The position numbers and the translations under genes are program-made. Shown here one piece after another: positions 1 to 7,351 of a DNA stretch of 12,718 nt. Location of the stretch: NCBI GenBank assembly GCA_905235955.1, contig CAJONN010000037.1, forward strand, positions 1 to 12,718, read 5' to 3'. Under the pieces are notes generated by a model, which ran no database searches, was not told the origin of the DNA, and saw only the letters and a list, made by a program, of their open reading frames with translations. Numbering within the stretch: the stretch's first letter is position 1; each line of letters begins with the position of its first letter. This DNA comes from an uncultured Marinilabiliaceae bacterium. GTDB lineage: Bacteria; Bacteroidota; Bacteroidia; Bacteroidales; Marinilabiliaceae.

Positions 1-1
1 C

Positions 2-1396
2 AGAAGTGTAACCAATATGTTCGACTATCTGCTCGATACACCCGGTGGCGAAATGACCATACAATATACCTATCTGAAGAAAAGTGGCGAAAAAATATTT
101 CTTGAAACACAAGGAAAAAACCTCTTGCACGACCCCGCCATCAAAGGTCTGATATTCAATACCCGCGATATTACCGAACGCATACGTGCCGAGCGCGAAG
201 AGAGAATGAAGAGCCGTATGCAATCACTCTCAGAAAACTCGCCCGACCTTATCATACGTACTAGCACCAATGGTAAGATAGTATACGTCAACCCAGCCGC
301 ATCAAAATTCTTGCAGAAAGATATAGTTGACCTCATGAGTATGAAGATCAACGAACTCGACTCATCAATGAGTATAGTAGAGTTTATTGCCAACTCACTC
401 AAACAACTTAAAAAGACGCACAGAAAAGTTGAGTCAGAGCTTGAAATAACCGTCGACGACGAAGAACGCATAGTAGAAATGCGTGCCATACCAGAATTTG
501 GCGAGTCGGGCGATGAACTAGAGTCAGTACTCTTCCAAGCTCACGACGTAACACAAATGAAGAAACAAGAGGAAGAAATCAAGGAGAAAAACAAGAGCAT
601 ACAAGACAGTATCAACTACGCCCTACGCATACAAAAAGCCTTGCTGCCCGATGTACAAGACTACCAGAAGTACTTCCCAAAGACCTTCATGATGTACTTC
701 CCAAAAAATACCGTCAGTGGCGACTTCCCATGGTTCTACCACTTTGACAACATATATTACATAGCCGCAGTAGACTGTACCGGACACGGCGTGCCAGGAG
801 CCTTGCTATCGCTCATCGGAACACTACTCCTCAACAACATAGTAGAAACAGGCCGAAACCTCACCGCAGCTCAGCTCCTCGACAAGCTACATGCAGCAGT
901 GCGCAAAGCCCTCAAGCAAGACGACCCTAACCGCCCCGACAACGGACGCGATGGTATGGACCTTGGACTATGTCGCATAGACACCGACAAAAAAGAACTG
1001 CAATTTGCAGGCGCACACCGCCCACTTTACTACATGCGAGGCAGTCAATTTACCGAATACAAAGGCTCACGAAAAGGCATAGGCGGCATACCACTGCCCG
1101 GTCGACCCGAACCCGACTTTGAAAACAATGTAATAGAATATCAGCAAGGCGACCGATTTTTCGTCTTCTCTGACGGATTGCCCGATCAGCTCGATGGTCA
1201 GAAAAAGAAAAAATATCAAACCAAACGATTCAAAGATTTGCTTGATCGAACAGCCGACGAACCAATACAAAACGTATATAAAGAAGTTCATAATGACTTC
1301 ATTAACGTATGGATGAGGCAAACAGCAACCGAAACCGAAGCCGAAATCAGGACACGCCAAGTAGACGATGTTTTGCTTATAGGAGTAGAATTATAA
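2..1396 (+). CDS. PAS-PAS-PP2C/SpoIIE-type serine/threonine phosphatase (SiaA-like), 5' partial
   Basis: The frame is open to the left edge, so the first ATG (17) is probably internal and the N-terminus lies outside the window. Domains in order: the C-terminal half of a PAS domain ending in NTRDITER (to about base 190); a complete PAS domain (about 218-565, from SENSPDLIIR to HDVTQM); a charged coiled-coil linker ending in INYALRIQKALLPD; then a SpoIIE/PP2C phosphatase domain. Phosphatase motifs visible are SGDF (716-727), DCTGHGVPGALLS (TGHG at 779-790), GRDGMDLGLCRID, FAGAHRP, FSDGLPDQ and the terminal VDDVLLIG (about 1361). The acidic residues that bind metal in this family appear present. 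It is inferred to dephosphorylate the SiaC-like protein two genes downstream in response to a PAS-sensed signal. Oddity: SGDFPW, where relatives usually have SGDFYW. No membrane segment is seen in the visible part. The PAS ligand cannot be read from sequence. Confidence 0.9.
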   Translation, partial: RSVTNMFDYLLDTPGGEMTIQYTYLKKSGEKIFLETQGKNLLHDPAIKGLIFNTRDITERIRAEREERMKSRMQSLSENSPDLIIRTSTNGKIVYVNPAASKFLQKDIVDLMSMKINELDSSMSIVEFIANSLKQLKKTHRKVESELEITVDDEERIVEMRAIPEFGESGDELESVLFQAHDVTQMKKQEEEIKEKNKSIQDSINYALRIQKALLPDVQDYQKYFPKTFMMYFPKNTVSGDFPWFYHFDNIYYIAAVDCTGHGVPGALLSLIGTLLLNNIVETGRNLTAAQLLDKLHAAVRKALKQDDPNRPDNGRDGMDLGLCRIDTDKKELQFAGAHRPLYYMRGSQFTEYKGSRKGIGGIPLPGRPEPDFENNVIEYQQGDRFFVFSDGLPDQLDGQKKKKYQTKRFKDLLDRTADEPIQNVYKEVHNDFINVWMRQTATETEAEIRTRQVDDVLLIGVEL

Positions 1397-1437
1397 AAAA
1401 AAATGCTATATTTACACACTTTTTTAAACCGAGCACT

Positions 1438-2010
1438 ATGGCAAAAATAGCAGCGAATCAAGACTTTTTGGAATTTGCCTACCAATTGTATCACACAATG
1501 CAGGCTAACGAAATTAACCTTGTATACGAAGGTGTAGTTACTCAAGAAATAACACGTACATTCACCGCACTGACCGAAAAAAACATGGTGAAGGCAGAAG
1601 AGTCGAACCAAGTACAGCGCAAAGTGTTCAACGTAATGGTAGAATGCCTGCAAAATATCAGCAAGCATGCTGACCCTATGACCGATGACGAAAACGAAGA
1701 ACGCAGAGGTATAGTGCTCGTAAGCCATGGCGATGAATCATACAACGTCATCACAGGCAACGTAGTAAAACGTTCAAAACGTGAAGCACTTGAAAACAGC
1801 CTTAAACGCATCAACAGTCTCGACAAAGAAGGCTTGTCAGCATTATACAAACAACAAATAAAAGAGGGACACATATCAGAAAAGGGTGGTGCAGGACTCG
1901 GTTTCATTGATATAGCAAAGAAGTCAGGAAACAAAATCGACTACCAATTCAAAGAACTTACTGACGATCTGTGCTTCTTTATTCTAATTACCACTATTTC
2001 AAGAAATTAA
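1438..2010 (+). CDS. SiaB-family protein kinase (DUF6272, GHKL fold)
   Basis: A 190-residue protein of the usual SiaB size. The GHKL ATP-binding features are an N-box, VECLQNISKHA (E69, N73, H77), and a glycine-rich box, EKGGAGLGFIDIAKKSG (GGAGLG at 150-155). The frame stays open upstream to 1309, inside the phosphatase gene, but that extension reads as low-complexity sequence, while MAKIAANQDF starts exactly where the family fold begins, so 1438 is chosen. In P. aeruginosa, SiaB phosphorylates SiaC on a threonine, and the PP2C phosphatase SiaA reverses this. The same order, phosphatase-kinase-target, is present here with gaps of 41 and 17 bases, which supports co-transcription and the same role. 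It is probably cytoplasmic. SiaB proteins are related to anti-sigma-factor kinases of the SpoIIAB/RsbW type, so a partner-switch role on another target cannot be excluded. Confidence 0.85.
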   Translation: MAKIAANQDFLEFAYQLYHTMQANEINLVYEGVVTQEITRTFTALTEKNMVKAEESNQVQRKVFNVMVECLQNISKHADPMTDDENEERRGIVLVSHGDESYNVITGNVVKRSKREALENSLKRINSLDKEGLSALYKQQIKEGHISEKGGAGLGFIDIAKKSGNKIDYQFKELTDDLCFFILITTISRN

Positions 2011-2027
2011 AAAAACAACGGATAGAA

Positions 2028-2423
2028 ATGGAAGTTATAAACATCAAAGGAACCGACGATACTCCAAGCGTCACAATGGATAAAGATAATGGTGTATTCC
2101 TCATTCAAGGCCGTTCACTGCCTGAAGACGTGACACTATTCTATCAGCCTATACTTGATTGGATTGCTGAGTATGGAAACCAAACCAACGACCATACCGA
2201 CATGACATTCAAACTCGAATACTTCAACACAGCATCTTCTAAAGTGTTGCTCGACGTCTTGCTCAAATTTGAAGAGATAAAGAACAATGGTAGCGATGTA
2301 ACCATCAAATGGTGCTATCGCGAAGACGAAGAAGACATCAAAGAAGCTGGCGAAGAATACGAAGACATTGTAGAAGTTCCATTCGAATATTGCGAATGCG
2401 ATGAAGATTGGAATGTAAAGTAA
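2028..2423 (+). CDS. SiaC-family (DUF1987) phospho-regulated signalling protein
   Basis: A 131-residue acidic protein without signal peptide or membrane segment. The N-terminal half (KGTDDTPSVTMDKDNGVFLI, then GRSLPEDVTLFYQPILDWI) and the central KLEYFNTASSKVLLDVL are typical of DUF1987. Threonine 68 lies in FNTASSK; in P. aeruginosa SiaC the residue phosphorylated by SiaB is also Thr68, so the switch residue seems conserved (family knowledge plus position match). The C-terminus is very acidic (EDEEDIKEAGEEYEDI). The track of open frame begins at 1971 inside the kinase gene; ATG 2028 is chosen because it follows the kinase stop by 17 bases, is preceded by an A-rich stretch, and starts the conserved MEVINIKGT. 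It probably acts as the output protein of the phosphatase/kinase pair. Its effector is unknown here, since no diguanylate cyclase is encoded nearby. Confidence 0.87.
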   Translation: MEVINIKGTDDTPSVTMDKDNGVFLIQGRSLPEDVTLFYQPILDWIAEYGNQTNDHTDMTFKLEYFNTASSKVLLDVLLKFEEIKNNGSDVTIKWCYREDEEDIKEAGEEYEDIVEVPFEYCECDEDWNVK

Positions 2424-2454
2424 TTTATACTTCAACACTAATAAATGCCAAAAC

Positions 2455-2484
2455 TCTCAGGTAGCTGAAATATGCTATCTGAGA
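2455..2484 (+). other. RNA hairpin between the SiaC-like gene and the transporter gene
   Basis: Arms TCTCAGGTAGC (2455-2465) and GCTATCTGAGA (2474-2484) form an 11-bp stem with a single G-U pair and an 8-base loop, TGAAATAT. It sits in the 77-base gap and ends 16 bases before the transporter ATG. There is no following T-run on the + strand, so it is a poor intrinsic terminator. It could be a processing, stabilising or attenuating element that sets transporter output relative to the signalling genes. The hairpin is seen; its role is inferred. Confidence 0.55.
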
Positions 2485-2500
2485 ATTTGATTAAAAACCT

Positions 2501-5500
2501 ATGAGTGAGGCTATTCTTGAAGCATTGATGAAATTGTTTGGCTTAATAGCCAAGCAAGATGCTGGTGTGGGCGATGACGAGAGAAACTACGTACGAACTT
2601 TTCTCCAATCGCAAATCGGCGAACAAGAGGTAGGGTTGTATCTTCGGAAATTTGATGAAAATGCCGAAGTAAGACTCGACGAAAACGGTCATGTGATAAA
2701 AAATGAAAACACTGGCGACGTAAAGGCTTCAGAATCAGTAAAAATCATAGGCACTTGCCGCAAGATAAGCAAGGAACTGGAGAAAGATGAAATTTTACCC
2801 GACGGGACCAAAATAACCAAAGACCCCGAAGTAGTAAAAAAACAAAAAGCTGTCATCTTTGTCCGCATCTATGAAATGCTACGCGTATCAGTGTCGAAAG
2901 CACCCGATATGGTCATCAACGGTCGTATGGAGGTCATCGATGGCGTAGTTTTAGCATTCAAACTTAGCAAAGAAGAGGTTCAGGCTATCAAAGCATTCAG
3001 CATGGAAAACGATGCTGACAAAATGGACTATAAAGGCATTTTGATAGCCGACGAACGCGAAAACGTAAACTATACCAACGCACTACACATACAAACTGGT
3101 AAACTAAAAGGCGCAATATTCTTCCTCTACATGGAAAGCGTCGACCTATATTTTGTGCGTTATAGCGGAGGCGAGTCGTACGTCAACGGCAACCTATTGG
3201 CACAAGACTGCGTGTCGCCATTCCCAACCCGAAGCATCATCAAAGCCACATCGGCAACCATGTGCTTCTTCGATGTTGAAGCTAAATTTGCTCCCAACAG
3301 ACACTTCGACCAAATATCGTACGAAGTAAATGATATGAGCTTCCGCTTCAAAAACGGAGCTTTGGGCTTGCGCCATATCAACATGGCAGAGCGAGAAGGT
3401 AGGCTCATAGGCATAATGGGTGCCAGTGGTGCAGGCAAAACAACATTGCTCAATGTGCTTTGTGGCAACGAAGCACCCTCAGAAGGCGAAGTGCTCATCA
3501 ATGGGCGCAATCTACACACTCAGCCCGAACTGCTTGAAGGTGTCATCGGACTCATTCCGCAAGACGACCTTTTGATAGAAGAACTCACTGTATACGAAAA
3601 CCTCTACTACAGTGCTAAACTCTGCTTCAAAAACAAATCAGAAAAAGAGATACAAGACCTTGTAAATCGCACACTTGATAATTTAGGACTTTACGAACGC
3701 AAAGACCTTGTTGTAGGTTCGCCCCTCAACAAATCAATTAGTGGTGGACAACGCAAGCGACTCAATATAGCACTCGAACTTATTCGCGAGCCAGCTATCT
3801 TGTTTGTTGATGAACCAACATCTGGTCTCTCTTCAGGCGACTCAGAAAATGTTATCAATCTTTTGCGCGAGCTTGCTGTCAAAAACGGCAAGTTGGTCTT
3901 CGTAGTTATTCACCAGCCATCGTCAGACATATATAAGATGTTTGACAAGATGTTTATACTTGATACAGGTGGTTATCCGGTTTACTATGGTGACCCCGTT
4001 GGCGCTATCACCTATACCAAGCATCAGATAGGTCAGTCGTCGAACCAAGGCGCATGTGGTGAGTGTGGCAACGTGAATACCGAGCTCGTATTCAACGTAT
4101 TGGAAGCTAAGGTGATTGACGAATGGGGCGGCACATCAAACAAGCGAAAGGTGTTGCCAGCATCGTGGAACAAAAAGTATCAGGAAAACATAGTATTGCC
4201 ACAAGTAGATCGTGTGGAAGAAGAGCCACCGCGTTCGCTCGACTTGCCATCGTGGATAGGGCAATTTTGGATATACACACGTCGCGACTTTTGGGCTAAA
4301 ATAAGCAATACGCAGTATATCCTGATGAACATACTCGAAGCTCCATTCTTGGGCTTTGTGTTGGCATATCTTGTCAGATATATTGTCGATCCGAACTCTG
4401 ACATCTATATCTTCAGAGAAAACGAAAACATACCTATATATATATTCATGGCCATCATCGTGTCGATATTCTTTGGTCTTATTGTGAGTGCCGAAGAGAT
4501 ATTCAAAGATGCGAAGATAATGAAGCGAGAGCGGTTTCTGAACTTGAGTAGGTCAGCATATCTGATGTCTAAAATACTCATACTGATGGGTTTGTCGGCT
4601 ATACAGATGTTGCTCTTTATATTGGTAGGCAACTTCGTTATAGGGTTTAGAGGTATGAATACAGAGTTCTTCCTCATGCTCTTCTCCGTATCAGTATCGT
4701 CAAACATATTAGGACTTATAATATCATCGGCATTCAACACCATAGTTACCATCTACATTATGATACCTCTGCTCATGATACCACAGATGGTTTTGGGTGG
4801 TGCAATGTTTACGTTTGATAAACTCAATAAAACAATAGCTTCAGTAGACAAAGTGCCATTTGTGGCAGAGTTTATACCAGCGCGCTATGCATACGAAGGG
4901 TTGATAGTTTATCAGTATGAGCACAACCCATTCAAAGAGCAACTCTTTGAAACAGAGATGCAAGAGAGTATGGCGGACTTCAAACAAGTATATTATTTGC
5001 CTGAGCTAACAAATGCTATAGAGCGAGTAAAGAGCTATTATGAGAAGGAAAAGACCGATGACGAAACATACATCAACGACCTTGCTCTCTTGAAAAACGA
5101 ACTTGGTAAAGAGCACAATCGTCGTCAGCCACAAATAGAATTTCAGGCTTTGGAAAAACTTACGCCCGAAGCTTTCAATATAAGCGTTTACAATCAAACC
5201 AAAGAATATATTGATCAGCTATTACAAGTATATAGCGATATATTCCTTCAGGCCAATGCTAAACGCGAGAAAGTAACGCAATATTTGCTTGAAAATCAGT
5301 ATGATAAATACATTCAGCTTAAAGATGCGTTTTATAATGAAACGGTTTCGGAGGTTGTACGTAAAACATTTGATAAAAATAAAATTTTGCGCGATGGCGA
5401 CAAACTGATACAAATAGTAGATCCTATATATCAGTTGCCTGAACCAGAAGGAATATTATCGTTCCGCTCACAATTTTTTGCTCCTAAAAAATACTTTTGC

Positions 5501-5857
5501 GGACGTTATTGGGACACATTGTGGTTCAATATGATATCAATATGGATATTGACAATATTCCTCTACATAGCGCTTTACTATGACTGGGCACACAGAGGCT
5601 TTGAGTTTATGGGGCAACACATAGCAACTCCGTTTGCAGCAAAAATGGACGAGCTAAACAAAAAACGTGCAGCAGCCAAAAAAGCTAAGCATGATGCCGC
5701 AGTGAAAGCCGCCATAGAAAAAGCCGAAAAAGAGAAAAAAGCCAAAGAAGAAGCCGAGAAAAAGGCTAAAGAAGAGGCTGCTAAGAAAGCAAAGGAGGAA
5801 GCTGCACAAAAAGCTGCTGCCGAAAATACAGAAAAACCTAATACAGATAATAACTAA
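2501..5857 (+). CDS. ABCG-type ABC transporter (fused ATPase-permease) with TerB-like N-terminal domain
   Basis: This 1118-residue protein is about twice the size of a plain ABCG half-transporter. Residues about 1-165 resemble a TerB-like helical domain (LMKLFGLIAKQDAGVGDDERNYV, FVRIYEMLRVS, LSKEEVQAIKAF) with a charged insertion. Residues about 175-275 are predicted beta-rich and may be FHA-like (RYSGGESYVNGNLL). The ATPase domain has Walker A GASGAGKTT (307-315), Q-loop PQDD, signature ISGGQRKR (413-420), Walker B ILFVDEP (433-439) and H-loop His471, so it looks active. Membrane segments lie near 606-630, 644-668, 687-715, 723-746 and 746-770. The ABC2 motif RYAYEGL is near 795, followed by about 210 hydrophilic residues before a last segment at 1006-1030. 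The C-terminus is a Lys/Ala/Glu tail. It follows the phospho-switch genes and precedes a lipoprotein gene by 15 bases. The substrate and the direction of transport are unknown. Confidence 0.88.
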   Translation: MSEAILEALMKLFGLIAKQDAGVGDDERNYVRTFLQSQIGEQEVGLYLRKFDENAEVRLDENGHVIKNENTGDVKASESVKIIGTCRKISKELEKDEILPDGTKITKDPEVVKKQKAVIFVRIYEMLRVSVSKAPDMVINGRMEVIDGVVLAFKLSKEEVQAIKAFSMENDADKMDYKGILIADERENVNYTNALHIQTGKLKGAIFFLYMESVDLYFVRYSGGESYVNGNLLAQDCVSPFPTRSIIKATSATMCFFDVEAKFAPNRHFDQISYEVNDMSFRFKNGALGLRHINMAEREGRLIGIMGASGAGKTTLLNVLCGNEAPSEGEVLINGRNLHTQPELLEGVIGLIPQDDLLIEELTVYENLYYSAKLCFKNKSEKEIQDLVNRTLDNLGLYERKDLVVGSPLNKSISGGQRKRLNIALELIREPAILFVDEPTSGLSSGDSENVINLLRELAVKNGKLVFVVIHQPSSDIYKMFDKMFILDTGGYPVYYGDPVGAITYTKHQIGQSSNQGACGECGNVNTELVFNVLEAKVIDEWGGTSNKRKVLPASWNKKYQENIVLPQVDRVEEEPPRSLDLPSWIGQFWIYTRRDFWAKISNTQYILMNILEAPFLGFVLAYLVRYIVDPNSDIYIFRENENIPIYIFMAIIVSIFFGLIVSAEEIFKDAKIMKRERFLNLSRSAYLMSKILILMGLSAIQMLLFILVGNFVIGFRGMNTEFFLMLFSVSVSSNILGLIISSAFNTIVTIYIMIPLLMIPQMVLGGAMFTFDKLNKTIASVDKVPFVAEFIPARYAYEGLIVYQYEHNPFKEQLFETEMQESMADFKQVYYLPELTNAIERVKSYYEKEKTDDETYINDLALLKNELGKEHNRRQPQIEFQALEKLTPEAFNISVYNQTKEYIDQLLQVYSDIFLQANAKREKVTQYLLENQYDKYIQLKDAFYNETVSEVVRKTFDKNKILRDGDKLIQIVDPIYQLPEPEGILSFRSQFFAPKKYFCGRYWDTLWFNMISIWILTIFLYIALYYDWAHRGFEFMGQHIATPFAAKMDELNKKRAAAKKAKHDAAVKAAIEKAEKEKKAKEEAEKKAKEEAAKKAKEEAAQKAAAENTEKPNTDNN
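5735..5806 (+). repeat. Three tandem 24-base units encoding a KKAKEEA(E/A) octapeptide
   Basis: Residues 1079-1102 of the transporter read KKAKEEAE, KKAKEEAA, KKAKEEAA, inside a longer Lys/Ala/Glu-rich tail (about 1040-1108). The codons differ between copies (aaa/aag, gcc/gct/gca, gaa/gag), so the repeat is kept at protein rather than DNA level and is not a fresh slippage product. It is predicted to form a highly charged, continuous cytoplasmic alpha helix or coiled coil. Confidence 0.85.
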
Positions 5858-5872
5858 AAAGAATACAATACT

Positions 5873-6787
5873 ATGATGATTAGAAAAATCGCATTTGGCA
5901 TAGCCCTTACTGCTGGAATTATGACAGGTTGCACAAGCAACAATAGTAGCACATCAAACACTGAATTTGATTTGTCAGGTGCTGACTCTATTTCAGAAGC
6001 TCCACTACAGCTCTCTGAAAATGTAGTGAATGACATGATTCAGAATATATCATCGCCTGTAGAAATGGCTAACCAAATAAAAAGATCAGGTGCCGGATTC
6101 TCACAGCAAATGCTCAATCCAACTGATAACATTAAAAACTACGACACTAGCTTCAAACGTGCACTCAACCTTGGCGTTTATAGTGCCGACTTGGGCTACA
6201 TCAACACATTCAACAAAAACACCGTTGTAGTGTCGTACCTCGTAGCAGTAAAAGACCTTGCTGACGGACTTAGCGTTGGTCAGTTCCTCGACTTCCAAAC
6301 ACTCAAACGTTTGGCAACTAACAACACCAACCTCGATTCGCTCAAGCAACTCTCTGTATCGAGCTTCAACCAAATGGACAAATATTTGCGTGATCAGAAA
6401 CGCTCTAACGTCAGCACAGCTATTGTAGCAGGCGCATGGCTCGAAGGTATCTACATCACAAGCCAAGTGATAGAGCAAACTCATGACGAAGACCTCACAC
6501 TCCGTTTGGGCGAACAAAAAGACATTGTAAACATATTGCTTATTATCCTCAACAACTATAGCAAGACAGACAAAAACTTTAAAGATCTTGTAGTTAAGAT
6601 AGAGGAAATAAAGAAGATATATGATGGCGTCAGAATTACTACTGAACTTGGCGAACCTATTACCAAAGAGGTTGATGGTATGCTCGTTATAGAACAAAAT
6701 GAGATAAGCCACGTTGAAATAACATCAGAACAAGTTGATGCTATCATAGAAAAAGTAAAAGAAGCCAGAAAATTTGTTGTCGGATAA
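5873..6787 (+). CDS. Lipoprotein of unknown function
   Basis: A 304-residue protein with a lipoprotein signal: a positively charged start (MMIRK), a short hydrophobic core and a lipobox-like IMTGC with Cys20. Cys20 is the only cysteine in the protein, which favours lipidation. Residues after the cysteine (TSNNSSTSN) lack an acidic cluster of the kind reported to send Bacteroidota lipoproteins to the cell surface, so a periplasm-facing anchor is inferred. The mature part looks mainly helical (for example MANQIKRSGAGFSQQML, LRDQKRSNVSTAIVAGAWLEG, VKIEEIKKIY), with a C-terminal acidic helix. I do not recognise a characterised family. It starts 15 bases after the transporter stop, so the two are probably co-expressed and it may be a periplasmic partner of the transporter's large loop. 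The start could be either of two adjacent ATGs (5873 or 5876). Confidence 0.85.
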   Translation: MMIRKIAFGIALTAGIMTGCTSNNSSTSNTEFDLSGADSISEAPLQLSENVVNDMIQNISSPVEMANQIKRSGAGFSQQMLNPTDNIKNYDTSFKRALNLGVYSADLGYINTFNKNTVVVSYLVAVKDLADGLSVGQFLDFQTLKRLATNNTNLDSLKQLSVSSFNQMDKYLRDQKRSNVSTAIVAGAWLEGIYITSQVIEQTHDEDLTLRLGEQKDIVNILLIILNNYSKTDKNFKDLVVKIEEIKKIYDGVRITTELGEPITKEVDGMLVIEQNEISHVEITSEQVDAIIEKVKEARKFVVG

Positions 6788-6849
6788 CTACGTAGTAAAC
6801 AGTTAGGTGATAGCTTTTAGAATTTAATGTTTTTAAAACAAGAAAGATT

Positions 6850-7269
6850 ATGAAAAGATTATTTTTGATGATGGTTGCTCTCATAAGTTTTGCAGCATCA
6901 GCTTCGGCTCAGTGTGGCGACGAACTTATGAAGTCGGCTTTGGCAGCTATGGGCGACAAACAATACATAAAAGATTTTGATATCAAACTCTCTGCAGGTT
7001 CTGCTGAAGGTGTCAAATATTCAGTAGTGCTCAATAGCCGTACAAAATATCAGATAAACATTGCTAACGGCAGTGGCAACACTGAAAATGTAGTTGTAGA
7101 GGTTTATGATGGTGATAAACTGCTTGGTACCAGCTCAGTTGGTGGCAAGGTTTATACTGCTTTCCAGATAGATTGTTCAAAAACAGGAGCATACAAACTT
7201 CACGTCTATACCAATAGCAAGTCAGAAGCATGCGCACGCGCAGTGCTTTCACTTGTGTCACAATACTAA
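6850..7269 (+). CDS. Small secreted protein of unknown function
   Basis: A 139-residue protein with a clear Sec signal peptide: MKR, a hydrophobic core LFLMMVALISFAA, and a signal peptidase I site after SASA (cleavage about 20/21). The mature chain of about 119 residues starts QCGDELM, has a short helical part and then alternating beta-like strands (KYSVVLNSRTKYQINIAN, NVVVEVYDGDKLLG, GAYKLHVYTNS), suggesting a beta-sandwich somewhat like pre-peptidase C-terminal (PPC) domains. That resemblance is weak. Cysteines at 22, 109 and 128 could form one disulfide. It ends the operon, 62 bases after the lipoprotein gene and just before a strong terminator. It is probably periplasmic or released; its function is not known. 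The neighbours suggest it works with, or is handled by, the transporter and lipoprotein. Confidence 0.82.
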   Translation: MKRLFLMMVALISFAASASAQCGDELMKSALAAMGDKQYIKDFDIKLSAGSAEGVKYSVVLNSRTKYQINIANGSGNTENVVVEVYDGDKLLGTSSVGGKVYTAFQIDCSKTGAYKLHVYTNSKSEACARAVLSLVSQY

Positions 7270-7284
7270 AAATATTTTTTGCTC

Positions 7285-7324
7285 AAAAAGCCAGTTGTAG
7301 TCAAAAAATGCAACTGGCTTTTTT
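7285..7324 (+). terminator. Intrinsic terminator closing the six-gene unit
   Basis: Arms AAAAAGCCAGTTG (7285-7297) and CAACTGGCTTTTT (7311-7323) pair perfectly around a 13-base loop and end in a run of six T (7319-7324). The core is an 8-bp stem, GCCAGTTG/CAACTGGC, extended by A-T pairs. It lies 15 bases after the stop of the secreted-protein gene and separates it from the HAD gene. Confidence 0.88.
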
Positions 7325-7351
7325 GCGTTAGTCCAACAACAATATACTGTT

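Noticed and set aside
1407..1414. TATATTTA as an internal -7 promoter element before the kinase gene
   Set aside because: It lacks the final G of TAnnTTTG, and the only TTTG upstream (1372-1375) is about 31 bases away instead of about 20.
1309..1437. Upstream extension of the SiaB-like kinase frame into the phosphatase gene
   Set aside because: The extra 43 residues are low-complexity and unlike the family; the phosphatase frame is clearly the coding one there, and ATG 1438 starts the conserved protein.
6101..6712. 203-codon minus-strand open frame opposite the lipoprotein gene
   Set aside because: The + strand protein has a signal sequence, lipobox and operon context, while the minus frame has no recognisable features.
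6787..6796. Palindrome ACTACGTAGT after the lipoprotein gene
   Set aside because: Only 10 bases, no symmetry beyond that, overlaps the stop codon, and such a site is expected by chance often enough.
7322..7350. TTTG plus TATACTGT as a promoter for the HAD gene
   Set aside because: The second element matches the consensus poorly and would sit directly on the start codon; the TTTG is part of the terminator.
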